Assembly (NCBI RefSeq): GCF_000208865.1
Contig: NC_018398.1
Span: 4,481,710 to 4,545,709, forward strand
Reading direction: 5' to 3'
Source of the DNA: Neospora caninum Liverpool
Lineage: Eukaryota; Apicomplexa; Conoidasida; Eucoccidiorida; Sarcocystidae
DNA: 64,000 bases
Under the pieces are notes generated by a model. That model did not search any database. It had not been told where the DNA came from and worked only from the letters and a program-made list of their open reading frames with translations. Below are positions 23,601 through 35,100 of this stretch, in pieces. Each line of letters opens with the position of its first letter. The first letter of the stretch is position 1. Made by a program: the position numbers and the translations under genes.

Positions 23601-26396
23601 ACGAAGAGAGATTCGAACGCGCATGTGAGACGGGATTTTCACGTGCGGAGTTCTGACTCCTTGCATGCAGCGCGTTCTTGTCTCTCGTCTCTTCTCTCTA
23701 AACTGGAGTGGATGAAGCTGAGTGAAAAACGCTGCGACTTTGGCCCCGCGCCGCGTCAGATCCGGAGGACCGCGTCAGGAAAACGGCGACAGCACAGCTG
23801 CACTGTGTGCTGTCTGTCTATTTTTTGTGCTCACTTTCTTGCGGCGAGAGGCTACTCTTTTTCGGCCGGATTGCGTTGTCCTTCACGTCTCTTCTCCAGA
23901 CCTTTCGCTTCCCTCTCGGTGGCCGGATGAACGTTGCAGCACGCGCCTCCGCCGGACGGGCGAGGCGTGCCGATCCGATGCCGCTTCTTCTGAAGAGGCA
24001 GAGCGCTGTGACGCTTCCCAGGCAGAGTGTTTTTTGGTCTGTTCTTGGCTTCTCGGACTTTCTTTGTAGCTCGTGGAGCACGCCTACCCTGCGGGAGTGC
24101 TGCTCAAGGCAGGCTTTTCAGACCGGCAAGCGCACGACATTTGCGAGGAGTTGAAGAAGTTTCCGCGCCTTCGTGTGTCCACACGCTTGTTTGTGAAGCT
24201 CGCGTCGGGGTCAGAGAGCGAAGAACGAGGGGACGAAGATGATAGCGAAGAGGTGTTTGAGCGCGTTCTTCCACAACCGTGTACGGACGGTGAGTGCGTC
24301 GGCCTGCCGTGCAGAAAGGGACGAGAAGGAAAGATGGTTAAGAAGAACGCGGAGGGTCAGGGAAAACGGCGGGTGAGAAGATGAATTAGGAAGCCCATAG
24401 AAACAAACGATGAGAAGGGTAGGGTCCCGCAGGAGGGTGAAAGGGGCGTTGTGGACGCCGAGCAGAAACGAGAAGCCGAGACGGGAACAAAATAAAAGGA
24501 ACAAAAGGCTCTCGCGTGGGACAAGTGCAAGCGAAAGGCAAAAGGACAGGAGAAGCGAGAAGAGGCAGCGTCTGGCGGACGGAGGAGACTAACGATACAC
24601 GGCAGGACGAGGGGAACCAGGCGCCGATAAAAGACCACGTGAAGAGTGGGATTCTTTGCATACAGGTTAAACTGTAGAAGGGTCGAGTATTATCCATACA
24701 TCCCAGGCGTAGGCAGCGTTCATCCAGTCCGCCAACTTGGAGGCTGCAGAGAACGTGCGACGGACGTGCATGGAAGAAATGTCGCGAAACCGGCGAGAAA
24801 TGGATTGTTCTTTCTTGACGCAGGTGACGGGAAAGAGGGCGAAAGACTCGTTCACACAGTCCGTCCAGGAGGTGAACTTCATCTCGAGGTTTCTCTCAAG
24901 TACTCCAACAGGCCCCAGCAGGTCGCGTTCACTCCCCATTTCCACAAACAGAAGACAGCAGGATGGTAACGCAGCTTCATCAGTGTTTTCCAGAAAAAAA
25001 CACAATGCACTTTGTTTGTCCTGGTGGCTGACGCGCGCGCGCCGCTGTATCGGCTGTCTCTGCGGTGTGCGTTCTCCTCTCTTTCGGCTTTCTCGCTCGC
25101 TGTCTCCCCAACTCTCTTCCAACTCCGTCAAGAGCTTCGTAAATGTGGATAAATCTTGCGTTCGGGCGACGGCTGCGCTCATAGCCCTCCGCCCTGGTGT
25201 CTCTCATTCGTTTGGTTTCGATCTTCCAGTCGTGCAGTCGCTTGTGCTGGCTCTCTATGTGTCTTGTTCTTCGAGTGTGCTGCAACGGTTATTATGCCTT
25301 CTCGCCACTGTGTCGCAGGTGTCTCCGACCTGTTGGCCCCTACTCTGCATGCATTTTCTTACAACTTTAAAATCCCGATCCATCTCTCTCCGCTAGTTTG
25401 TTGCCTGGACAACGATCTATGTCTCCAACAGCATGACGCTGTCTCTTTCATGCTTCCCCGTCAGACCCACCCGCGGCGCATGACGGTCGGACGTGGTTTC
25501 TCCGTTTTTCGCTTCTTGCCTTTCTGTTTCCGTTTGTTGTTTTCTCGCCGAGGAGTCTCGTGTGCCCTCGTGGGGTTTTTGCTGACTGGCTGTTGGGCGT
25601 GTCTCTGTCTCTGCTGTGCATGCGTACCTATCTTTCTTTTCTTTCTTTTCAGGTTCCTCCTCCTCGGAGACGCCGACGAAGACGTCGATGAACTGATTGC
25701 TCTCCGACGCGTCCACATACACAGCGGAAAGGCTCAGGCTTCCTTTGAGTACGTCGAATCACACAATCAAAAATTCATGCGCTCATCTTCACAAAAAGAA
25801 AATATTGAAGTAGGCGACTGTTCTCCTTTGTGGCGGATGCATGCATTCTGCTGGCAACCCACTCGAATGGTTCGCTGGTGTTCTGAGCCCTCATCTATCA
25901 ATCAACATGTGCTGCGGATGTATGTATATATCTATATTCATATATCTGTATGGAGGTATATATGTGGATATGTAAATATATATAGGTTTATATTAATATA
26001 TTTAGATGGATGAGAATAAATGTCTGTGTAGGTTTCCCCTGTGTATGCTTCTTGTGTGCTTCCCTACTCCTCGACTGCCAGGTGCGCATTTTGTCTGCGA
26101 CATAGATGAACCGGTGGGCCCCTTTCTATGTACAGGACTGACTGTTTTCTGACCCTGCCGGGAAAAACGGGTTTCTCTTTTTTCTCGGCCTTGATCCGCA
26201 TGCCGTCAGGTCCTTTGTTCTTCTGTCTGCATGCGTTCGTTGCAGGTTCTCCGCTCCTGACGTTGGAGACACGACCTTTCTGCTGACCCTTTACATTTGC
26301 AGCGACACCTACTTTGGTCTCGATCAGGAAGTGGAAATTTGGATTCGAACCGAAGCGTCTTCTGACCTCAAATGCGAAGGTCTGACAGTGATCTAA
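2169..26396 (+). CDS. ASCC3: ASCC3/Slh1-type tandem-cassette Ski2-like RNA helicase, 31 exons, 2756 aa
   Basis: Exons: 2169-3756, 4140-4399, 4788-5013, 5683-5828, 6338-7170, 8791-9079, 9577-9730, 10331-10453, 10734-10995, 11691-11775, 12700-12909, 13191-13370, 13864-14076, 14621-14812, 15306-15475, 15821-16014, 16260-16379, 16984-17104, 17299-17513, 17896-18090, 18404-18804, 19385-19561, 20110-20175, 20564-20790, 20910-21542, 22045-22237, 23067-23255, 24070-24289, 24824-24965, 25653-25748, 26246-26396. The exons sum to 8271 nt (2757 codons with the TAA) and every phase agrees. The start ATG has A at -3 and G at +4. Residues 1-740 are a poorly conserved N-terminus with a charged coiled coil (about 617-690). 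Cassette 1 has Walker A APTGAGKT (788-795), DEIH (975-978), SATLPNW and GRAGRPQFD, then a Sec63-like region. Cassette 2 has GAPTGSGKT (about 1749), DEIH (about 1854), IHHAGL and GRAGRPQFD (about 2144), then a second Sec63 region. Brr2 has a degenerate second cassette; this one looks intact, which favours ASCC3/Slh1. In yeast and human this helicase pulls collided ribosomes apart in the RQT/ASC-1 complex; human ASCC3 also aids alkylation repair. At 2756 residues it exceeds human ASCC3 (about 2200), mostly through the N-terminus and inserts. Confidence 0.9.
4624..4699. repeat. (TA)n followed by (TATG)n microsatellite
   Basis: A run of TA dinucleotides (4624-4654) is followed, after a short spacer, by a TATG tetranucleotide array (4667-4699). 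It lies in helicase intron 2. Any open frame across it is a translation of the repeat, not a gene. Confidence 0.9.
5255..5478. repeat. Compound (TA)n/(CATA)n/(GGATATA)n array
   Basis: About 220 bases of TA dinucleotides broken by CATA, GGATATA and CATGTA units fill much of helicase intron 3. Both strands encode spurious Tyr/Ile repeats. Confidence 0.9.
7192..8413. repeat. Purine-rich (GA) satellite with 607-base higher-order period
   Basis: Helicase intron 5 is dominated by about 1.2 kb of nearly pure A/G on the plus strand, built from units such as GAAGAGGGAGAAGAGAGAGG. A distinctive inner unit, AATAGGAGTAAGAGGG, starts at 7401, 7559, 8008 and 8166. The spacings are 158, 449 and 158, so a block of about 607 bases holding two 158-spaced units has been tandemly duplicated with few changes. 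The minus strand is open for 495 codons of Ser/Leu/Pro repeat, which is a composition artefact. Confidence 0.9.
9358..9502. repeat. Three (TA)n tracts in helicase intron 6
   Basis: TA runs at about 9359-9387, 9436-9462 and 9472-9500 are separated by short unique spacers. Confidence 0.85.
9988..10019. repeat. (TA)n tract in helicase intron 7
   Basis: A simple TA run of about 32 bases. A second, shorter run lies at about 10088-10107 in the same intron. Confidence 0.85.
11012..11081. repeat. (TA)n microsatellite in helicase intron 9
   Basis: TA runs interrupted by AAGTACATAAG begin about 15 bases after the donor of exon 9. Another run lies at about 11361-11418 in the same intron. Confidence 0.85.
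14092..14180. repeat. (TA)n/(CTTATATA)n microsatellite in helicase intron 13
   Basis: TA run followed by several ACTTATAT units, starting just after the donor of exon 13. Confidence 0.8.
16380..16983 (+). other. GC-AG intron splitting the second Walker A motif
   Basis: Exon 17 ends with the first base of the Gly codon of APTGSGKT, and exon 18 completes it. The donor is AG|GCAAGC rather than GT, and no alternative GT donor keeps the conserved frame. The acceptor TTTCTTTTGCAG is canonical. GC-AG introns are a known minor class of U2 introns. The intron also holds a (TA)n run at about 16499-16531. Confidence 0.75.
17514..17895 (+). other. Second GC-AG intron, after the DEIH motif of cassette 2
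   Basis: The conserved RGPVLE stretch is interrupted inside the Gly codon. Exon 19 ends AGAG, the donor is again GCAAGC, and exon 20 resumes with GTCCAGTTCTGG. The donor hexamer matches that of the intron two upstream. Confidence 0.75.
18546..18620 (+). repeat. Coding TCT/TCC microsatellite giving a poly-serine run
   Basis: Inside helicase exon 21, alternating TCT and TCC codons encode about 20 consecutive serines (about residues 1975-2000). The run lies between RecA subdomains of cassette 2, where homologues have only a short linker. It probably forms a disordered loop. Confidence 0.85.
19019..19085. repeat. (CA)n and (TA)n microsatellites in helicase intron 21
   Basis: A CA run is followed by TATAGGCA and a TA run. 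A shorter TA tract lies at about 18913-18930 in the same intron. Confidence 0.8.
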
Positions 26397-26953
26397 AAGC
26401 GGATTCTCCATCTCTGCCCTGCACACTTCTATCCTGACAGCTCCGTCTTTTAGAACCCAACCGTTCTCTGCAATATCTCGTTCTCTTGTCAACTCCCGAC
26501 CAGATCGTCTCCTTTCCTCTGCGAGTCACTCGCGCTCTCCATGCACACAAGCTTACCAAAAACACTCTCCCTTTGCTCCCCGGGAGTCTCCACCTCGCCC
26601 TCTCCGTCGTTTCCATTTCTTTCTTTCGAGTTGCCGTGGGTATATGCGGGGGGGGAAGGAGGGAAAACTCTTCCTTCGTTTTCCCTTTGGACCTCTACTC
26701 TCTTCGTTCCCTTTTTTCTCTCCTTCGTTTTCTCCTCGCTCACGCCCCTCGTCGCAGGTGTCGAAGACTCATGTCTTTTCCCTGTCTTCACCATTTGTCA
26801 AGAAAGGGAGCGAAAAAATGCGATTTCGACAGGTTTGGCGACTGCTGTAAAAAGCTCCTCTTTCCATGTAAAGAGGTTTCTGCCGGCTTCAGTCTCAGCC
26901 TCCTGCCCTACACTTACCTCCTAACCCTAAAAAATCCTAAACATCATTCCCAA

Positions 26954-26996
<43 letters not shown>

Positions 26997-27004
26997 TTTC
27001 TAAC

Positions 27005-27058
<54 letters not shown>

Positions 27059-28463
27059 TCTTTGAATAAAGTTACGCTTGCCTGCAATGTTTTCGAGAAT
27101 CTGGGCGTCTCTGTGTGTATGCGCGTGTCCACACATGTTGAGTAGGGACGCACACAGAAGGCTGCTGTGGTAGTCTCCCGGCATGAATTTCCCTTTCCAG
27201 TTTGACTATCAAAACACAGTCGCAACGCCTTCCCTCCTGATGAAAGGTCAGTATACGTATCCATCGGTATCTTTCTATTTATATACGTGTAGTTATATAT
27301 ACATACATATATATCACATTCATGTTTATTTATGTATATATGTAGGTGCATATTTCTCTACAGGCGAGGTACTCGCATTCAGGTACGAGGTTTTTAATGA
27401 TAATATTTGACGCTGGCAGCCGCGCAGTGGGCTGAAAATGTGCGGTTTAACACCTGGAGACTAACCGGTACAAAGAAACACGACCGCGCCGAATTTTCGT
27501 CTTCATGTGGCAGTGCGTGTGTTGCATTCACCCGTGGCAGTTACGCATACAAGGACGCCAGGCTGCCGCCTACGGGATGTCCAACACACCATAGAAATCT
27601 GGTGACGCTCGTCGCCGTTCCTGTCTCCTTAGTTCGGTTTCTCTCTGGATTTACCACCTCTCTACAGTCATCTATCCACCTACGCATATATCTGTCTATA
27701 TATATATATATATATATATCTATCGAGATGTAATAAAATACGTGTATGTTCCTAAAAGGAGGTGTTTTTGGATACGTGAATGTCGACGTATGGACCCATT
27801 TAAATGTTTTCTTTATCAATGGGTCTCAACGTGAATGAGAGGTGTTCGTGTGATAGCTGCAGTGCGTGCCATCGGAATGACGGTATGGCCGGCCTGCAAA
27901 GACACGGGTACTTCCCAATCAATTACATATATATATATATATATCTGCATTCAAAAATATCTGCACAAATATCTGTGGTGTTTTTTGAAAGGTGTATATA
28001 CTTCTACATTCGCGTCTGTTTATACGGAGAGGCAGGAGGTGAAGAAAACGCTTCCTGCGCAAAACGCAGGCGAGCCTTCCACTGCAGCATGTCCACGTGG
28101 GACAAAGCAAGGAGCTACCGAAACGTTACCAAAATCCTCATATATATATATATATATATATATATGTAATGATAAGCTTTTGTGCAGCGTATGGTCCTGC
28201 TGCATTTGCGATTCTCTTCGTGTCATTTGAAATGCCACATCCTCTCGAAGTCAATTTTCAATGTTATGGCAACGATACAAATGCAGACTCGAACAGACAC
28301 ACCGTCTTCTTTACGAATATATACGTATATGTATATACAATAAATACTATAATGTACCGGGTATATATACGTGTATCAATCTATGTAGAGACGTCAGTTT
28401 CTTCTGTTCCGTGGGAAAGTGGATCATGGCCATCAGCAAACACTCGTGAGCGACACAAGACGG
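26397..28463. other. Convergent intergenic region (3' ends of helicase and ABC genes)
   Basis: No supported gene. The region joins two converging stop codons and presumably holds both 3' UTRs. It contains long (TA)n arrays at about 26956-27056 and shorter ones at about 27691-27718, 27929-27953 and 28140-28164. No polyadenylation signal can be assigned with confidence. Open frames here translate microsatellites or lack any recognisable domain. Confidence 0.6.
26956..27056. repeat. Long (TA)n array in convergent intergenic region
   Basis: Two TA runs, together about 90 bases, are separated by GATTTCTAACG. This is among the longest dinucleotide arrays in the window. Confidence 0.9.
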
Positions 28464-28906
28464 CTAGGGCGCTTCCTGTGGCTTTTTGTCAGCAAAGAGT
28501 TGTGCATATCGCGAGTTCGGTCGCTCGAGAATTTCCTCCGGGTAGCCGCTCTCTACAATGCATCCTTTGTCCAAGGCGATGAGAAAATCCGCTTTTCTGG
28601 TGGTCTAAAAGGGAGCAAAAAGACAAGCAAAACAGAACCAATCCTTCACGGACGCCGAGGCGAAATCGCGCGCATGCGAGGCGCCTGCATAGGAAACTCC
28701 CGCGAACCTCAAAGGACACGCGGACAGAGCGAGACATGCACAGTATCCTCAATTCGATCTCCAGATCATATCTGTAAATACAGTCTTCTTGGAAAACAAG
28801 CAATGCGCAAAGAATTCGACCTGCCACTGCTCGTTCCAGAGGGGCGTTTCACTTCTGTGTTCATGCATGCTGGGATGTCAGTAGTTTCAACACACACCAT
28901 TTCTAC

Positions 28907-28940
<34 letters not shown>

Positions 28941-31900
28941 TTATTTATATATATTTATATATATATATATATATATATGTAGGCACGCATCTATAGAAGT
29001 AGTTGTCTAAGCACCATGTTAGAAACTGTGTATGGCCCAGGATGTAAAGGGGAGTTTCCGCTGTGTGTGCATGACCTACTGCAAGCTTGTGAGCAATGAC
29101 AAAGATCGTTTTCTGTCTCTTTCGGAGGAGGTCGAGGGTCGCCTCAACCGCAGCCTCCGTTGCGGCGTCTAGACAGCTCGTTGCTTCATCAAAGACGAAC
29201 ACTTGCGGATCTCTGCAAAGGGATCTGCAAGGCAACACCGAACACGAGACCACGATTGACGCATGTGCCTTTGTCGCCTCTCCCCTTCGACCGCTCCTTT
29301 TGGACGCGATATTGTTCTTCTGCGCAACTTCACTCGTGGGTGCTTCTGCTGTGGCGAGCGCAAGAAAAACGGGTTCCTTTGTTTCTCATGTCCGTGTACT
29401 TCCCCTCTTATTCTCTTCTGTTCTTCCTCTTAGTCTCTCTCTTGTTCTTCCTGTTGTCCTCTCTCTGATTCTGCCTCTAGTTCTCTCGCGTGTTCTTCCT
29501 CCGATCTCTCTAACTAAAGGACACACGATTTTAGGTGGGTCGGTTCTGATCTCCGTTGATCTCTCTCTCGCTCTCTGGATTATTCTCTGGTTTTCCTCTG
29601 CTCGTTCGGTATGACTAACCTGGCGATTGCAATTCTTTGCTTCTGTCCTCCGGAGAGTCTCACAGCCGCTCCATCCCCACAGAGCGTGAAGTAGCCTCGG
29701 GGCAGGCGTCGAATGAATTCATGTGCATGCGCGACTTTCGCCGCTCTAACCGTTTTCATCAAAAGCTCTCTCGGCCACGACTCGGCTTCCTTGGCGTTGA
29801 AAATTTCCTCAAAGTCGTCGTCCTCGTCTTGCTCGTTTTTCGGGTCTTTCTCCGCGCATGCGTTCTCCTCAGTGCTCGAGTGTTTTCTCAGCTGTTCAGA
29901 AGTAGAGCGGGGAAGTGAAGAGAAGGACGTGCCCGAAGAAGATGCAAAGGGGACCCGACTGTTTGTCGCGAAAGGCGAAGAGGGCGCAGCGAAGGGACGC
30001 CGCTGAGCCGTGTTTGGAAGAGGCGAGTACAGGCCGTAAGCGATGTTTTCCGCAATGCTCTGACGAAGCAGGAGCGGTTCCTGTTCCACGAAACCAATGC
30101 GCGAACGCAGGTGGTGGAGGCGCAGGCTCCGAATGTCGACTCCATTCAACAAAATCGAGCCTTCCTGGTCGAGCAAAAAAATCAAAAACGAAGCAACCTG
30201 CGTCAACACCTGCGGGTCTCTATATATTTTGCATAGCTATATATATGTAAAGATATATTGAGTGGAGAGAGAGAGGTGGGAAGAGGGCGGAGGAAGCAAA
30301 ACGAAACACAAGACCGAGAGAGCAAGAGAGAGACAAAAGGACGGAAGGCGAAAAAGAAACTTGCAACTGGCCAGCATCACGACAAACATGGTGAGGTGAG
30401 CCAGAGAACGAGGGACGGGAGAAAAAATGCCCTAGAGAAAAGAAGCCACTTCAGACACAAAACAGCTGCATTCGAGAGGTTCGCGTCTGCCGGTCTTCGC
30501 AGCCGAACCTGGGGATCGTAGAAGCGATGCATGAGCTTCGCCAGAGTCGACTTTCCGGCTCCAGAACGCCCGACAATCGCGACGATCTGTCCCTTGCCGG
30601 CACGGAAGGAGACGTCGGAGAGAACCTGGGAAAAGCACACACGCGCAGCCCGTCCGCTCTGCAGGGAACTTTCACGTCAATTCGAAAAGGGACAAAGACT
30701 TCAACTGGCGATGCCGCGTGATCTCCCGACGTAAACAACAGAGGCGGCTGAACGCCTGGTCTCTCATACCTCCCATATCGTACATTCCCCTCACATACAT
30801 ACATATAGAAATATGTATAGATAGAGCAAAAATAAAAGACAGCTATCGGCAGAAATGCACGCATACATGTATTTAAACATAGTGTAGTATGCATACTCAT
30901 ATGTAGTTACACACATGTACCTCTACAAACTCACATCTACGATTCTTCGCATACATCTGTGCAGGTGTGTACGGCTATGCGTGCATGTTTGTAATCGTGT
31001 TTAGACGAAATGGAAGGCAACGAGTTGTTTCACTCAGATGTTTTTTCTACGGAATCTCCAGAAGCATGTCGTGTTCTCGGCAAGCGAACCGTCCGTGCCT
31101 CACTCTCGGTTCACAAGCCCCTGGGGAAAAGAGTGATCTTTGTTCGTCTCTGTTATCTCCTTCTCTCCACAGTTTCACCCCCCAAGAGGCCCAGAGAACG
31201 TGAAACCTACACTCATCCCTGAGCACTCCGATTCCTCTTCAGCCTTCTCCGATTCTACTCGGAGTCTTCTCAGCCTGGCGCAGACAGTGGAGTTCCCCGC
31301 TGAGCCAGAATGGATGTCAAGCAGCGACAGACGTGTTTAAATTTTTATTTACCTCGCCTCGTCGCCTCCTTCGCCTCGTGGAGTCTTCCTCCTCTTTTTC
31401 TGTTGCGGATTCTGCCGCCTGCGCGCCAGTGACAGCCGAGCTAGGGAAGGCAAGAGAGACATTTCGAAATTCGATCACATTCTGTTCAGCCTCTGTCGCG
31501 ATCTTTTGTCTCTCAGGCACTGCTCCCCCCTCGTCGTCTCTCAAGCTAGCGTTCTCTTCTTCTCTTGAAGCGCGCTCTTCTTGCGTCCGTTGCTGGCCTT
31601 TTCCGAGACCTCGCTCTCCATTTCCCTTTGTAGGCGCGTTCGGAGGCACTCCTTCTCCATCTTGGATTGCAGAGACGCGATCAACCAAGTCGAAATAGCG
31701 CTCCGACGCCTGCAGCGAGAAATAGAAGTCTCCGTAGATCTCGAGCAGCCTGTCGAGGCCCGAATAAAGTTTCCGCAGATACGAGCGAAAGGCCAGGCAC
31801 CGACCCAAGGTCACCTCGCCTCTCACAACGCGGTACATGCCTAAAACCGAAAACCACACAAACAGCAGCAGACGATCTTAAACAAAACGAGAATACAGAA

Positions 31901-32142
31901 ACCCAAGACACAAAAAACAAAACAGAGGTCTGAAGTGGAGAAACACTTCTCCCCATATATATATATATATATATGTAGACATATCGGGACGTATATATCC
32001 ATATGTAGATGAAAATTGAGAGACGGGGATGTACAGACGCCTTGGCATAGCGACGCCTAAAGTAGACAGACAGGCATAAGCTCCACAGAAGCTTACATAT
32101 ATTTGTATTCACGCATTAGGGGAGTACACCCATATATACACA

Positions 32143-32187
<45 letters not shown>

Positions 32188-35100
32188 GTAGACGAGTCTA
32201 GGGCGTGGTCAGAGGTAGTGAGGCAGAGAGCTGCATCGAAATAAAAGGTGGATGAAATGTCTGTGCGTATGAATATCGGACTGACAGGCAGACCAGAAGG
32301 CAGGCAGATGGAACGGGAATACAAGAATTGAAAGGTAGATCGGTACCCAGATCGAAAAGTCGAGTGAATGAGCGACTGATAAATAGGTCGAGAGAGAGCT
32401 CGATCCAAAGACACATCGATAGATCTGGTGGGGCCTAAATGTTTGTTTTGAACCCTTCAGGGCGACTGGCGAAGCGCCACGCCGCGCCCAAGTCGGTCGG
32501 GTGGTCGCGCACAGAGCGCTGAGATCCTCCATCGCAGTTTTCCCGATTCGCGTGCGTACCGAGAACGAGGAGAAGAAAGTCTGCCGACTGCAGAAGCAGT
32601 TGCTTCGTTTGGTTCAAGACACTTTCGGAAAACTGCGTCTTGCCGACGAGATTCAAATACGCGTCCTGCGAGCGCTCGTATTTCTGGAAACAGCAAACAC
32701 CTCGAGCAGCGAGAAAACCAGAGATGCCCAACACACCAAAGAGAGAGACCGACGATCGCTAACAGCGACTGAGACAACTGATCAACTTCCGCCTTGTCTC
32801 GCTCTCCGGCGCGCTCGCTTTTCGCGCCTGCTAAGGCGAACTCGGCACTCTCAGAGGCGCCTCGCCGCGCCGCCGAGAAGACGGTGATGGAAACCGAAAG
32901 AGGGCGAAGCAGGCGACATGGCGGGATCCTGCACGTAGCCGAGGTACCAAATATATGGTACTGGAGAACGGAGGTTTGTAATCCCCGTAGCACCGCCGGG
33001 CCTCTGGTTTACTTGCATATCTACTGGCCGTAGCCACTGCCTACCTCGGATATGCACTTCCATGGGGGCAAATGCGTCTGTGGAGCGCTACAGTGATTAC
33101 AAGCCTCCGTTCTCCAGTAACGTATATTTGGAACCTCGGCTACTTTCGAGAAATGCCACCACGAAAATCGACGACCGCAGCAAAAACAAATCACCACTGA
33201 AGGAAGGCAGAAAGATCAAAACAGCTTTCTAATCGTGTCAGTATCCGTTTTGTGTCCGTCTCGAAGCCGACAGAGCGCTTCGCGTCCTTGCCCGCGTCCC
33301 CAGATGCGTCAGGATCTCGATTTCGTCTGGCTGTGTCTGCCCCCAACTCGCCAGTGTCTTCCCAGGGCGACAGGCGTTTCCGTAGCGCTGCTGTGTCTTT
33401 CACTTCGTTGTTCCACTTTGTGCCTCACCGCCACTTCGCTATCTTCCGCGCAGTTCGCTTGCACAGCTTCGATGTTCGCCAGAGCCTCTGTAGCCACTGT
33501 GTTTCCTTCTGCCAGGGCGTCGTTGATCAGGAGACCTACGAGCAAGAACGCCCAAACAAACGGATTCGGCGCGTCTTTGTGCTGGCCTGTCTGTCAGGCG
33601 CCTTCGTTTGCGGTCCTTTTAACCTCTCTTATTTTCCTCCTCGATTCCCCGTCTGTCTTTTCTCGCGTTTCTTTTCTTTCGCCTGTCCCCATTGTTGGTC
33701 CTTTCCCCTCGTTCTTCGCTTTGGCGGCTTCCCGGTAGTTTGTCCTAACTCTTTGCTTTGCTCTTTCGCTTCTCTCTGCGTCTCTCGTCCGGGCTCTCTC
33801 GGATGTTCTGTTTTCTTTCTCTCTTCTGCTGGGTGTCTCCTCCCCACCGTAGTAGCCGGAGAGCTTGGAGGCATTTCCCGTTGTGGCGAGGAAGAGAGGA
33901 ATGCCGAGAAGCCCGACGACGGACATGGTCACGTCTGTGGCGAGCATCATCGAAACGCCGCCTACGCAGTTCAAGACTGCGGTCAACAACTTTGTTCCGC
34001 CATCACTGACAATCGCCTAAAGAAAAACACAACGGAGACTTCATCCGCGTAACTCAACATCCTCGCAGCCAACGATCGACACATGTCTCTCGCCGTGCCT
34101 CCTCTGTATATGCGGAAGTATAGAGAGACACCTAGAGAGAGAAAACAAGAGGCAAAGGGGTAGAAGATGTACGGGCAACCGGTTTTGCTCGGAGCGACTG
34201 CAAGTCGATATGCCACCATATATCCACACAGAAATCCACCTACACATTCGGAGACACGCATCTGAGCTTCTACGTACATCTTCAACACATATATACATGT
34301 ATATATGTGTATCTATCGTTTGCATTGTGCATCAATACAGATTTACACCTGGGATATTTATATTTGTAGCTGTTTCGGTATTCACGGCATTGAGTCACGC
34401 CAGTTAGTTGGTTTCTTCACAAGCGGTGAGAGGAGGCGCTGCCCGTGAATCACTCCCCCAAGGAAAAGCAAACCAACTCGGTGAGGCGCGGAACTTTGGT
34501 TTTGCAGCAAGACAGAAGCCGATTTTCACCTGAAGATCTTCTGTGTCGTTGATAAGCCGACTGGCCAGCGTCCCGACGCACTGCGAGTCGAAGAAGGAAA
34601 TGTCCTGTCTGAATGAAAAATCGTGGACAGCGACACTGACTTCTGCCGTGTCTAGGCATGCGACGAAAGCGCTTTCCGTGTCGACCGGAAAGAAACCAAA
34701 GAGAGGCCGCAAGAAAAAACGTACAGCGAGGCGGCGGAAGAAGAGACGAGGACACGGAGCGCCAAGGAGAGATCAGTCTTGAGAGGGAACCCACACAGAC
34801 ACCACACAGCCTGGAAGAGCAGTCGGTCACGACAAGAACGCACGCACGAGACACGTCGAAGAAGTGGGGGAAAACGGCGATAACGCAGGCGGCCGTTCAT
34901 GAGGTCGCACACACGCAAGATCAACAACAAACGAGAGCCACGAAAGCCTTACCGGATGAGACTTCGAAAGAGACGCTTGCGCATGTTGACTTCGATTCGG
35001 CACCGTGTCAGAGACGCCAGAAAGTTCTGGGCATTCGACAGACGCACCAGCAGAAGCAAAGCGGCTTTTGCACCGGAAGAAGGAAGAACGGAGAGGACAC

